Program-made: the position numbers and the translations under genes
Assembly: GCA_008973525.1 (NCBI GenBank)
Contig: WACJ01000357.1
Span: 186,001-250,000 of the forward strand
Origin: Stenopsyche tienmushanensis
Lineage: Eukaryota > Arthropoda > Insecta > Trichoptera > Stenopsychidae
Reading direction: 5' to 3'
Length of the DNA: 64,000 nt
In this document: in pieces, positions 13,887-25,869 of the stretch
How the letters are laid out: every line of letters begins with the position of its first letter
How positions within the stretch are numbered: the stretch's first letter is position 1
The notes under the pieces: generated by a model
Seen by the model: the letters and a program-made list of their open reading frames with translations, nothing else
What the model was told of the DNA's origin: nothing
The model's database searches: none

Positions 13887-14303
13887 TGTTAAGTCCGTCT
13901 CTGTATCTCTCCGAGCTCAATATACAAGAGTGCTCTTTCGACTAAGTGGAGGATGGGTCCCAGGTCCTGGAATAGTACTACTTTAGGGATAAAGTGGTAA
14001 GACAGAGAGTTGTGTCCGAATTCTAGTGATTCAAAAAGATCATTCTTACACATTAAGCTCGGAGAGAAACAGAGACGGATAGTGTCTTGCGTACATCTTT
14101 TTATTTTATAGATCATTAACGCAAATTTATAGATTAATAATGATATAATAAATCGATTCCAAGTGTATTGTTTATGTTTACGCAAAGAAATGACCGAATA
14201 TTGTGTGCTATCGACAGTGTTTATTTATTTATGTACAAGCTTCATACACGCTGCGACGGTCCTGGCAGATAATTGGATTTGTACGGATAATAAGTGGCGG
14301 ACA
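13887..14303 (-). mobile_element. Dispersed TG...CA repeat (LTR-like), copy 1
   Basis: Read on the minus strand it starts TGTCCGCCACTTATTATC and ends GACGGACTTAACA, so it has the TGT...ACA ends of an LTR. It contains an AATAAATAA polyadenylation-like signal about 80 bases in. Three relatives lie at 20330-20880 (plus), 47442-47820 (plus) and 50970-51325 (minus). In this copy the terminal part holds an inverted segment: CCGAGCTCAATATACAAGAG near 13912 reappears inverted at about 14035-14062. The 98-codon frame on this strand is translated repeat, not a gene. It could be a solo LTR, a miniature terminal-repeat retroelement, or an unclassified repeat. Confidence 0.6.
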
Positions 14304-16288
14304 TTTACATATAGCATTTAAGTTTAAATAGCACAGCAATGTATCATTTCTAACCGTTGAATTCTGTTCATATTGAACTCATCCGTGTCGATTCATGGTT
14401 AATTCTTATAATTTATCGTCAACATCTGTTTATATTAATTTCAGAATTGTATAGAATAACATTGTCTTTTTAGGATTTTTAACGTTAAATGCAGATTAAA
14501 ATTCTTCGTCCTCTTTATATTTTGACGTTTCTCTTAACAATCACATTTATTCGTTATAAAATTACAAACTGAAAAATAATTTGATGGTTGTAATAGACAT
14601 TTTTGCGAGAAAACTCAATATTTTCACAAATTCAAGCTTATAAAAATATTGAACAGACTTGTTTCCAATAAAAATATCAACATTTGCATACAAAAAATAT
14701 AGTGTCGTAACCACAAAGAAGTCGTAATAAATCGCTCGGAGCTTTGGGATGTCTGTGCAAACTGTAAATTCATCAGACTCTCGTATCTGGTCGGGGATGC
14801 TATTTGAGAGGGTTGTTGACGCATTTTAAAGTTTAGACTGTTTGCAGTTTTAAACCCACAAAAAGCTTTACATAGCCAACTTGTCGTGAACAGATTGCTC
14901 ACTTTTTTATATGTACAACAAACAGATTCGCGAGCAAACGAGGATTTATTTTTATCCGATTACGAATATCCTTGCGGTGAAACCGTTATCCGTTTTTTCC
15001 GCGATACACAATCAATCAAACTGTGATTTAATTTATTGCCACAACAAAAGCACCGATTTTAAAAAATTAAACTTCTCCATTTTATAGCCGTTTGATTTAT
15101 ATGAATTGAGGGAAAAACTACAGTGGCTGTTCCTTTTTCTGTTTGTTCGATCGATAATTTTAAAATGCTGAAAAAGAAGATTATTCCTTGTTATATTTAA
15201 TTATTTCAGATATGAATAATTGAGTAACATTAATGTATTCAATTCTCATATCGTATATATTCATAAAAAAAGGGATATACAGGTGGTCAAATTACAAATA
15301 AATTACAAATACGCTTTTACAAACTTATGCTAATTCAATCTATTTTATTTGTTAATGCATAATCAATACAAAGGTTTCTGGTCAATATAATGGCCAATGG
15401 CTGGGCAATATAATTAGCGTAACAATGACTTAATTAATGATACATGGCATTGACATGAGACCTGCCAATATCAATCGGACTCGATGGTTTATCGTGATTT
15501 CAAAGCTTCAGCAGCACAATTGATAAAAGCTCACCCGAAATGGAGCTCGAATGAAATATTGGTCGCTTTAAACGATTCGCAGGAATTATGCTGTGCACTT
15601 TGGAAGGCTGTATTTGTAATTTTCATGTTTTAAAAGAAACTCACAGAGTTGACAGCCGCCATCTCCCCAGTCAGCCGGTCGTTTTGCTCTGCTATGTCGT
15701 CATTCTGCAGACACACAAAAAACGTTTATCTTTAGTACATGTCTCATACGAATAACTTGTCACATTATATGTATTCATGAAATGTCAAAAAACACTTTTT
15801 TTGCTCGACTTTTTCTTGAGATGTGTATAAGTCATAATGACATTTTTTGTGTGTATGTGTTTTTTTTTCACTGTCGCACGTTGTGAGGTGGCGTTTTATT
15901 ATTTTGCATGTCGCTCATGTAATGTATCATGGCTGATGAATTGGGAGATTGACAACCTTTTTGATAGTATGCCTTGTCAGATGTTACATTATCGATTAAA
16001 ACCCTTTTTTACGCTTGAAATGAAACAATATGTTAATTTAAGCATATTTGCATACAGTTGAAAATAATAGTTTAAATTCTATGATAAACGAGCTTTTACA
16101 ATTATATACATTATAAGTATTTTGATTCGATTCCATTTCGATCGCTGGATTTGATCCATTTCGTCCACTGGAAAATTTTCACCCTTTGAAAAGCTCATCA
16201 ATTCATATGTCTACATGTTTAAATACACCAATTGATTTAATTAAAGAGTAGAGTTGATGTCAAACTATAATGAATGTTAAATTACGTA
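14304..16288. other. Unassigned AT-rich DNA
   Basis: No gene recognised. The 92-codon minus-strand frame (14624-14902) and the 74-codon plus-strand frame (15837-16061) carry no family motif; the latter translates Phe- and Cys-rich low-complexity DNA. The part 15460-15710 is a little less AT-rich but has no open frame. Confidence 0.55.
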
Positions 16289-17393
16289 ATAACACATCAC
16301 TCAATAAGTTCGTAGGATCACATATATTTAAGGCTATTATCGATAAATCCAAATGATTTTTATAAAGTATAAGCTTTCAAATAATACATGTCAAAATTTC
16401 ATAACATTCTGACGTTTAGTTCACAAGTTACAACCGTTTTAGTGACGTTTATAGTTTTTAAAATAATTGATAAAGCATTGCCTGAAAAAATACCATTGAT
16501 GTATGCCAATGGCTTGAAAATAGTTATTTCGGATTCTGCTTCATCGATACAAATGATAGAGAAGTATTTTGCGAATTTTAAACGCGACTGTACAAATACC
16601 ACTCCGGTCGCCCAAATTCGGTACTTGTTCTAGAAAACATAAAAAAAATCACAGAATAGTTTTCATTGATCATAAAAATAGAAATTGCATAAAATAGCTG
16701 ACATATAAAAGATATCAGAAGGCTCATCCACTATTTTGCATCAATATTTCTCCATGAAAAAGCTCTGTTCAAAGTGGGTAACACGTTTCCTCACACCCGA
16801 GCAAAAACAACGCATTGATACTTCAGATCGGTATTTTGAGCTGTTTCAGTGCAATAAAAATGATATTTTCATACGGTATGTGATAATGGATGAAACATAG
16901 ATTGAATACCATATTCCAAAGTTAAATCGGCAGTCAATTGAGTAGACAGCAACTTGAAAGACACTAAAAACCCAAATGTCAGATGGTAAAGTTTTTGCCT
17001 CTATTTTTTGTAATGCGCACGATATTTTATTCATCGATTACCTTGAGAAAGGAAGAACGATCAATATAAAATAGCGTATTGATACATTTTGCGAAAGAAA
17101 TTTAGAAAAAGGTACTCCAAATGAAGGAAGAAAACATGTTTTTTAACCAAGACTGCACGAATTGCACTTTGAATTGCGTCCCTTATCCACCGTATTCTCC
17201 CAGTAACCCTGTTTGCAGACCTAAAAAGAATGCTCCAGGGAATAATATTTGGTTCCAATGAAAAAGTGATTGTCGACACATGAGCTTTTTTGAAACCAAA
17301 CATAAATTGTTCTACAAAAAGGCATCAATCTTGAAGGATGAATAAAGTTGTTGCTTTATTGATCATCCTACGAACTTATCGAATGATGTGTAA
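16289..17393 (+). mobile_element. Mariner element (mellifera-type) with both terminal inverted repeats
   Basis: The element is about 1.1 kb, close to the usual 1.3 kb of mariners. The left end carries ACACATCACTCAATAAGTTC and the reverse complement of the right end carries ACACATCATTCGATAAGTTC; both continue into GTAGGAT. A TA dinucleotide flanks each end (16287-16288 and 17394-17395), the expected mariner target duplication. The left boundary is uncertain by a base because the first bases differ (ATAACAC against TTACAC). Inside lies a plus-strand transposase relic. Confidence 0.85.
16460..17340 (+). pseudogene. Mariner transposase pseudogene (mellifera-type)
   Basis: The frame shifts several times, but segments read like a mellifera-subfamily mariner transposase, a DDD-class cut-and-paste enzyme. 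The helix-turn-helix end gives KYFANFKRDCTNT (about 16560-16600). The linker gives KKLCSKWVTRFLTPEQKQRI (about 16755-16815). The first catalytic region gives YVIMDET followed by a stop where Trp is expected (about 16876-16900), then IPKLNRQSIE. The block FIDYLEKGRTINIK is at about 17031-17070. A later piece (PYPPYSPSNP, about 17183-17210) corresponds to the region before the third catalytic Asp, which is lost. Many stops and frameshifts show it is long dead. Confidence 0.8.
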
Positions 17394-20329
17394 TATCCGT
17401 GTGTCAAATATGATTATATTTAAATCGAGTCCGTTTGAAAGCTCATAGGGAGCTTTTGTGTCTAAACATATTTATATGTAATAAAAAATGTACATACAAA
17501 CCAGCTTAGCATCCTGAAGGCTTGTCACATGTTTCGTTATAATTCCAGGGCATCCATTTCATTCACTGATTTCACACAATTTTTAGCCGAAACTGCGAAA
17601 TATTTTTCTTGCATACGTAGTGTATGCAATACACCACAACCAGTTATTCTCACATTTTTATTAATTTTCGATCCTGCTTAAGAATTTGTCAGAAAGCGTG
17701 TTATTATATGGTGACCGTCGACAACTGTCAAACGCCATCGAGTTCGAAGTCGGTCGAAATAAAACCTCCCGAGTCCCGGTTTATTTTCCATATAACGCCC
17801 CTTTTACGGGGGCGGTCCGACCCGTAAAATTTTAAATGACAATAAATTTTTGCAAACTCGCAATCCACCACGAATATTTTTTACGGGCGCAAAGTTCAGC
17901 GTACCCAATTTAGTGGTTCAATTTCCATCGGGCGACAAAAAAGGAGTGTAACACTCCCGAGAATGTTTTCTCCCCCGGAAATTAAGTTTATCCCGTAAGA
18001 AAAACCGTAAAACCCCCCAAACGAGGACGGGGGGCGAAATTTATTCATGGCCTCACGGTCTCCGTTCTGAATATGTCCGAGGATATTCTTTATAAAATAT
18101 ACGCCGGCAAGGTGAGGGATTATATCCTTCGACCTACAAACAATGCGATCATCCATCATTGCCCAAAACGTATACGCTCCCTTTGAATGGCAACATAATA
18201 TTATAATAAATTTATAAAATACAATAAAAGCCCCGTGTAAAAATTGATTGATTCGGTATGGATTTATGAGATAATCGAATGTTGGATTCTGAGATAAATA
18301 TGACGTCGGTGGAGCAGTTGAGAAAATAGACGTTCGGTATTTGAAGCTTTCATAATTTTATTTAAAGCTTTGAGATCGTTTCGTCATTCACCGTTGGCGT
18401 CATGAATATCAGAATGCATTATATACGTATGCTTTCGTACGTCAACAATCCTCTCAAGAAGAAAAGCTCTTCTTGGGAGCTTTTTTGGCATATTATATAA
18501 ATGCCAATATTCGGCTATAGATCAGGATTAATCATTCAATGGATCCGATTATAGGCTAAATTAAATTTAAATATCAACAAAGTGCGATTTTCTAGAACGC
18601 TTTTCAAATATTTTTGTCTCGGTCCGCTTGACAGGGGAATGATTGATCGTAGAATAATTTAAGCAGCTGCTTCGGTCTCGCAAACTCTTTAATACGAATT
18701 TAATACATTAAAACATCCAGCATCTTTTTGATAATGCTGAATGCAGCGGGCAAACAGGAAGAGCTTCGTATCTGCAAAATTACAATGCAGCGGGAAAATG
18801 TGAATGTCGTTGCATCCAGCGAATTTATGAAAAGCGAGTCATTCAAATTTGTGATATAACATCCAAAATATGACACACATTTATGCTTGCGATGGAAATT
18901 TAGTTCTTTTGAGCGTTTCAGCGATCATTCGCTTTTGAAATGTCGCAAAAAATGTATACACACAGGGAGAATTTTAGCCCGCGAGGGATATTTTTGAAAG
19001 GACTTTCTGAAAAGCGGACTCTTTTTAAATGCGTATTCTGTTATAATGTTCGTCATGATTATTTTTCATAAATCCTCGTTTGTATTGGGTGTAATTAAGA
19101 CGCGAATCATTGGGAAAATCTCGAAGAAAATTAAGCCGGGTCGGTCGAAATTTACCTCGATACTTAAGATTATTTCACATGGTTTGAAACGTATGGGTTT
19201 GAATATGTTTATTGTTATCACAACACTTTTATCGATGTTTTATGGACGGATTTATTGATGTTTGTTATGTTTCACTGTCTTTTTTGATGCTCAATCGATT
19301 TATTTGTCACTGAATGTTTGCATTAAGAGTTAATACATTTTTTCATCCAATAATCGGTCGACGATTCAAGCACTTTTCGTATGTATATTACACGTCCGTT
19401 CGTCGGCGGGTTAATTAACATTTAATTTAATATAAATTTATTATATTTTTTTAAGCAATTCATTCCGATATTGAATGAATTGCACACACTGGCGTTAATT
19501 TTATATGAAATTTAAAGCAATTTTTTTTTCTTTTTTAGATTTGTCGACGTTTTACAATAGCAATGGCCATCGACTTGATGAGTTTCTTTGAGGGTTGTTC
19601 TTTCATGCAAGTTCGCATGCAAGGTCGACAACTCCGACAGCGGTCACGAACGTCGCGGTCTTCGTGCCATTGCGAAACGCGGGCCGAGTGGTTGAATCGG
19701 CACGATTGGTGACCGGGACTTACTGGTCCGGACTAAACCTATTGGCCTATGAGGAACGAATAGGCCAATAGTCGGCCTCGGTCCACTGCCGCCACTAGTC
19801 AGTGTCTGTTTGTATTTTAGGGATATCTGCGTTACCATCTCACACACTCAATATATCAGAAAGCGCTGCGGATCAAACACCAGCTGATAATCACTGTTGA
19901 ATAGCCCGAAGGATATTCGACCAGAAATAATTGACCCAAACACAAAAATTGACACAGACAAAAATACCTTGAAAGAAACAAAATTGTAATAAATATTAGG
20001 TCCTCCCGAAAGAAATCTATTATTTTACATGCTCTCGTTTGAGTACAAATTTTTGTATTTTTTCTTAGTGTATAGTTTTTCAGCACTTTTTTTTCACATA
20101 GCACATACATTTTATTTAATACTTAATGATAAATATGTGGAAATAAGAAACCAACGAATGAAATATTCGACATTGTCTGCTATTTTTTCTTGATAAGGGC
20201 TTGTGGGGAACTAATCCCATATTGATGTATCTAATGGACCAGTCTCAAACACAAACATATGCTAATTCTATTTTAGACGCTTTAAATCGGACGAGTATTA
20301 AATATCTTCGAGTAGTGAGCTAATTTACT
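17394..20329. other. Unassigned DNA with a GC-richer segment at 17690-18180
   Basis: No gene recognised. The segment 17690-18180 contains runs such as CCTCCCGAGTCCCGG and ACGGGGGGCG and is much more GC-rich than its flanks. Its two open frames (67 and 87 codons, opposite strands) lack motifs. A short direct repeat AATGCAGCGGG occurs at 18740 and 18784. Another balanced-composition tract is at 19600-19850. These are candidate conserved noncoding segments only. Confidence 0.5.
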
Positions 20330-20880
20330 TGTCCGCCACTTATTATATCGTACAAATCCACTTATCTGTCAGGACTGTCGCAGCGTGTATAAAGCTTGTA
20401 TGTAAATAAATAAACACTGCCGAAAGTACACAATGTTCGGTCATTTTTTCAAGCAAACAAAACAATACACTTGAAATCGATTCAGTATATCATTCACATA
20501 TTATTATTAGTCGATAAATTTGGGTTAAAGATCTATGCAATCGTACGGTGTACGTAAGATACTCTCTCCGTCTCTGTCTCACATTCACAATCTCCGACTT
20601 ACAAGGTACGACATCTAAGATGGAGTCGTTGATGCCATAATCGCTTTACACCGATTACTTTCTGTCAGCTCCTATCAGCGTGACAATCTTCAATTTGAGT
20701 CAATTGTAAATAAACACTTGATAGCATACAAGACCACGTCATTTCTTTACATAAACAATAATCTGTTTCCCGAACTGCGCTCTGTTTCTGTCTGTCTCCG
20801 AGCTCAATGTGAAAGAGTGCTCTTTCTGAAACGTGGATGAAAGATGCCAGACCCTGGCACAGTACTCCTTTAGGGGTTAA
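20330..20880 (+). mobile_element. Dispersed TG...CA repeat (LTR-like), copy 2, with an internal second unit
   Basis: It starts TGTCCGCCACTTATTAT as copy 1 does, and continues through the AATAAATAA signal and the CTCTCCGTCTCTGTC block. After about 330 bases a second, diverged unit begins (about 20665), repeating the order CTGTCAG, GTAAATAAACACT, CATTTCTTTAC, ATAAACAATA and CTGTCTCCGAGCTCAATG. A unit-spacer-unit arrangement resembles two LTRs around a very short internal region, or a partial tandem duplication. The 3' edge is set at AGGGGTTAA, beyond which the copies diverge. Confidence 0.6.
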
Positions 20881-21240
20881 GAGATTAAATTAGATTCTCG
20901 TCGATAAATCGTCGAGAATCGTCGTGCCACTGACGAAGAAAAATGGATCGTATTCGATAATGTGACACATTTAAACAAAAAACAGGAAGTTTTAACACAT
21001 TCTCCATATTTGCTATATTTAGCATCTTCTGATTACCACCAATTTTCATCAATAGAAAATTTATTAAAATACTAAATGTTCGTATTTTCAATCGAAACCA
21101 TCTAGTTTTTGTAAGAAAGTGTTGTTAATAGCAAAGGCAATTATATTTGATATAAATTTGTGTAAAATAATAGATAAGAAGATAGTTTTAAGTTGTAAAA
21201 AAATAATGGATTTATTTCGGGACGACCTAGTGTATGAAAT
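20881..21240 (+). pseudogene. Mariner transposase scrap, heavily internally deleted
   Basis: At about 20925-21075 the plus strand reads TDEEKWIVFDNV, which corresponds to the first catalytic block TGDEKWIxxDN of mariner transposases. After a large deletion this joins LTHSPYLLYLASSDYHQF, which matches the third catalytic block HPPYSPDLAPSDYHLF. Further on, ESVVNSKGNYI (about 21117-21149) looks like the usual C-terminal end. The tract near 21214-21236, read in reverse (ACTAGGTCGTCCCGAAATAA), may be the 3' terminal repeat. No 5' end was found; copy 2 of the LTR-like repeat abuts the scrap. The 68-codon reverse frame is a shadow. Confidence 0.7.
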
Positions 21241-23404
21241 TTTATTATTCAATCAATAAATAAAAATACTTTTAACATACATAATTATGACAAATTTATA
21301 GCACTGCATTGTATGGGGTCTCAACTGGACTTTTCTGCTATGAACGTCATTTAATTGATTACAATCATATCATATTTTAATGCTGACAAACTTACCAGAA
21401 TCTCATTGTACATGTAAAGATATTGTAGATTTAAATTTCTTCAAAATGGCATCGATGAAAGAGCTACAAATAGATTTAGAACTGTTCAATTAGCATCAAT
21501 TTCCCAAAGATTATACTTATATTAAAGTGAGTACATTCTAAAATCTGTATATTGAACGGTATAATGATATAGGGGATACATTTTAATTGCTGTGCGTGTA
21601 TTTATTCGTACTGAACGCTTTCGCCACTGGCGAGGCGATTCTAATTTTAGTTTTGAATTATGTAAAATGTCCGAGTGCAGCCGAGCACTGCCATCTGAAC
21701 GCAATCAGAATAAACGTGTGTTTGGATTGTTTTCAAAGCTCTTCGGAAGCACGAAGCTGCAACAGTCTTCGGTTAACATGTTGAGCTTTCGGTATCACCA
21801 AAGCTGCTCACCTCGAGCCCAGGCTAAATTATTCATTAAGTAGAGGAAGTATGAACGTGGCTCATCGATTATTCAGGCTAACTACCTTGGAACCTAACGA
21901 TGCCACCATATTGATATAATTGCTCCCTGTCGTATTTGTGGACTCATTACGGCCACGCTCAGCCTCATTTCTCCAATTTATATTTCATCAGGCAATTACT
22001 TCTTCGTTGCTCCCCCGACCTTCCCTTAAGCATATTTCTTTCAGTGCCCATAACATCTCTGTACGAAATTCAAAATTTTGATACCCTCTGTGGGCGCTCT
22101 TTATTTTTTATACTCGATTTATACGCTTGTTTTTCCTGCGAAATGAACACCAGTCGGCAAAAATTAATATCCACGCTCTGTTCGCAAAAAACGACGTAGA
22201 GCTCTTATCTTTCGGTGATGGCTTCTGTACGATCGACGAAAGCAATCCTGCAAGGACATTTCTTGGAGTTTATCACGTCCATCAGCCGTTTAAAATTATT
22301 TATAGATCCTTTATTTGTTCGTCGATGTTTATTGGGGTTCATCTGACGTGCAAGTTCTGCACGTGAACGCACTGTAAGAAGCAAATTTAGATGCTGCATG
22401 TTAACGTCACGTCTTAAACTCCGACGAACTCGGCGATACTTTCGTAATATTTTAAGTGCTGCATAAACATACATTGTAGTTGTGAGTCAAAGCTTTGGTG
22501 TTTTTGAAGATTTCATCTGTAGAAACAAATTTTATGATTCACAGAAAATTCATTAAAATCAAATGTAATGGGGCTCAAATGCCAATAAAATGGCATTAAA
22601 TCGTTTGCTTGTCGATTTATTAATTTAACGAGATCTAAATACTACCATTTGAAATAGCTCGTATTGTCAAAAATCACATTTTAAATTTGCACAATTAAGA
22701 TATTTTTAATTCTAAACACACTGCGCGAATTTTAGATTATACATCAGTTTGATAGATGTCAATGCTTATGAAGCATTTTATTCCAACTTAAAAATTCTAG
22801 CAAACAACAGAGTAATGATTCTAAAAATGAAAAAGTGTATTGATTATTTGAAACAGCAAGTCCCCACGAAAAGCGAAGACTTTTTATGATCATGATTTAT
22901 ATTGCATAAACAGTGAAAATTTTTTTGTAAAATTTTATATAAAAATCTATTGAAGAATAAACCGACTTTTTACTTTAAAAAAATACAATAAGCCAACAAT
23001 TCTCATTCATGCTAAATTCTGTTTCATTAGTTTTACAAAGCTTTGCTGTATCTTTCTCGCTTCTTTATCCAGGATTTATATAACATTTTGGAGGATTTAA
23101 CTTGTACGTATCCGAATAAAAAAACATGGTTTATCTGATAATAGTGAAATGGTGCATTTTAAGCATGCATTTAATTTAATTATATCCATTATGCAGGATT
23201 AAATTGAACATTTATCTCCATTTTTTACCCTCCACTTTATACATCACCTTCGGTTGTGCACAAACTGAACGCCATAGGTACTTGAACATTTCAAGAGATA
23301 AAGCAAAAATTATGAGGTCAACCTTGTGGACGCCAGTTAAATAAAATTGAAATTGTATAATTGCGAAAGAGAGCTTAATGTAGAGTCTAATAGATGCACA
23401 TTTT
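21241..23404. other. Unassigned DNA with a GC-richer segment at 21590-22470
   Basis: No gene recognised. At 21587-22474 seven open frames of 60-89 codons overlap on both strands. Their density reflects balanced base composition, and none shows a domain motif. Conserved noncoding DNA or an unrecognised exon are possible. The remainder is AT-rich and featureless. Confidence 0.45.
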
Positions 23405-24065
23405 TTTTGTTTTGTGTCTGGAAAAATCGTAAAGAGTTGCTAATCACAAAGTCTTCTATGCCTTTTTCGGTGGTGTGTTTGACAACAATGATTTTTTCTT
23501 TTCGGGAAATTTTCTAAACCTTCAATTCTTAGTGCATCTACCATATGTTTCTTATCTTTAACTGAAAGCTCGTTGTCAAAAATATGTAAAAGACCACAAC
23601 TCTTCCGACAAGTACTATAAATGGCCTAGGAAATTTTTTTCATGGCAACTTTGGCCATTGTTTGGTTTATATTTTCAAAGGATATCAGATTTTCTAATAA
23701 TTGTAAGTCGTTTCTTGGTGCTGAATATCCGTCAGGGGCTGGAAACTAGTATTTTATATATATTACGACTGTGAAAAGACAAATATCTTTCACTGCTTTA
23801 ATTCCCTTTTTCGTCAGTTTAAACTGATGTTTAATTTTTTTTTTCAAGTAACACATAGCTTTAGCCATCCATTTAACACGATGAACATTTCTTTTTCAGG
23901 AATTCCTCCCAAGTAAATGATGGAAAGATTTATTAACTCTTTATAGGCAGTAACATTTTCTATGATTTTTGAGGATGTGGTATCATAAATTACTGTTTTA
24001 TAATCACTTTGATCAATTTTGTCCCACTTCTTCTTTAATCTTTTAAACAATTGGATATCAGAAGC
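23405..24065 (-). pseudogene. Pseudogene of a multicopy hypothetical protein family, probably transposon-associated
   Basis: A minus-strand reading runs from ASDIQLFKRLKKKWDKIDQS (about 24000-24060) through DTTSSKIIENVTAYKELINL and IYLGGIPEKEMFIV. It continues past a stop into FKLTKKGIKAVKDICLFTVV, NDLQLLENLISFENINQT, MAKVAMKKIS and FDNELSVKDKKHMVDALRIE, ending near 23405 with a reading like RLCD. At least five stops and frameshifts interrupt it. I recall similar sequences as a repeated 'uncharacterised protein' type in insect and cnidarian genomes, which suggests a mobile element, but I cannot name the family or its catalytic residues. Only the first 68 codons remain open. Confidence 0.55.
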
Positions 24066-25084
24066 ACTAGACGGACCGAGCGATTAACTCACTACAGCTT
24101 CTAATATAATTACCATTATATGATGGCCACAAGCTAGGCATAAGAATCAATAATCAATAAGAATCAATAAGTCAGATTGATAGTTAAGTGGCCATACAAC
24201 GTTTTTTACTGAAATTTTGACTTTTGGTAGCGACCTCTAATTTTTTTTTAAAATAATTTTTTAGGGCAGAAAATCATATGACAGGAGTGACCGCCCAATT
24301 TTTTAAAAGTCGAAAAATAAGGACCAACCTAATGAACATCCTTTCATTTTCTTCGAATCTATCACAAGGAACGACACCCAATTAGTCTATCGCTTCTGAG
24401 GACTCCTCTTGACATATCACAAAAGATCGGTGATTAAGTTGCTGACCTCTTGAGAGCTTTACAAACAAGCTTAACTTACATCCTTTTATGTCCTTAAAGT
24501 CAAACCACAATATAAAAAAAAAACATTGACAAAATACGACAATTTAACATTTAAATCGGCGAAAACCTCACAAAGTTACGCTTGTTGCAATAGGGAGTTG
24601 TCAACCTTTTTGGCGACGACCCAAATTATGTTCGGCGTTATGCTCTAATTATGATATTCATCGTTCTTTGAATTCGATCGCAGAAGCGTCTAAGCATATT
24701 ATTACCACAGTCAAATATAAAAGCTAAAATATCGGCTACATACAAAATTTATCCACTAGATTACAAATATAATTTTGAACCCCTTCTGAATAATTTTATC
24801 GTGCAAAAATGTAATCCATGAGAACAAATTTACGCGACAATTCTATTCTCTATTCTAAATATCAATATTTCTTACGTAAAGTCAAAAAAAATAGAATGAA
24901 AATAAGAAGAAAACCAACCTTAAAGAGTAAAATCGGGAAAAGGTAAATTAACGTATAAAATTCTGAAAATCTTACAATATATTATGGTTTGATGAATCAG
25001 AGACACATAATTAGTGTTGAAAATATGAAAAAAACCAATTTAGGCCATTAATTTTCATATTTGTTCATCTAAAAAAGAGCTAAA
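24066..25084. other. Unassigned DNA
   Basis: No coding signal. A short run of ATCAATAAGA-type repeats lies at 24145-24175. The AT-rich tract at 24200-24330 may be noncoding sequence of the adjacent hypothetical-family element, but I have no second copy to show this. Confidence 0.45.
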
Positions 25085-25380
25085 TCATGGGATATTCTTG
25101 ACTGGAGCCGGCAGCTGCTGCAAGTCCTTATCTCCAAATAAGCTGCATTTTGATCTAAAAACCATAGAAATCCCAGACAATATTGCTGCTGAGGCAATTA
25201 ATGAAGGCTACACTTCTATAATGAAGGATTTGGATATAGTTGTTGACACTTACTGAAAAGTCTTTGCTGAAAACATCGATGAGGTGCGGGTAGCGAGGCA
25301 GAACCGAAAGCGTCTTTCTGAGACAAAAGCAGCTCGCACAGCCCAAAACTACTCGAAGATAATCAGATTTAAGATCTATT
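25085..25380 (+). pseudogene. Mutator-like transposase C-terminal fragment, plus strand
   Basis: The plus strand reads IEIPDNIAAEAINEGYTSIM (about 25165-25225), then a stop, then VFAENIDEVRVARQNRKRLS and ETKAARTAQNYSKII, ending at about 25370. This corresponds to the C-terminal part of animal Mutator-like (MULE) transposases, where FNEGY is followed by a basic stretch of the type ARQxRRSxTSTKEARTARK. The reverse 63-codon open frame is a shadow. A partner fragment in opposite orientation lies 490 bases downstream. Confidence 0.65.
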
Positions 25381-25869
25381 ATATACGTCTGGATCGGTTA
25401 AGATACGTAAAATTGAGAAGTTTTATTGTATTGAAACTTGATTTTTGATTATCTCGAAACTGCATTTTCAAAAACGTCTCCGGTTAAAAAGCTGGCTGAA
25501 ATGTTAGGAGGTTTCTCTCTATAATAGTATTTATTCAAGATGCTGAAACATGTAAGGTTTTCGCGTAAATAAATTATTTTTTTGGGGTAAAAATTGTCAA
25601 AAAAATAGTAAAAAACATGAATGTTTAAATAAAAAGTCCTACTAATTTTTAATTTTATACTTTTTTTAAATTTTATAGATATTTTATAGGCATATTAAAA
25701 ATCAATAATGGAATATCTTATAACACCGCCATTTTTTTAAAAACAAATTAGCACTCTAAGATTGTAGTAAAATATTGTCAAAGTTTTGAAATTACATGAT
25801 TATTATTTTTTTAAGAATACGATATAGAGAAATTTAAGGCAGTAATAAATGATATAAATTACCTAGCGA
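25381..25869. other. Spacer between two inverted Mutator-like fragments
   Basis: The tract starts with DNA resembling the 3' noncoding part of the preceding fragment (TTATCTCGAAACTGCATTTT at about 25449) and becomes very AT-rich. I could not find matching terminal inverted repeats in it. Confidence 0.4.

Noticed and set aside
20881..20920. Hairpin GATTCTCG...CGAGAATC as a regulatory stem-loop
   Set aside because: Eight-base arms occur by chance at this scale, and the site lies at the edge of a mariner scrap.
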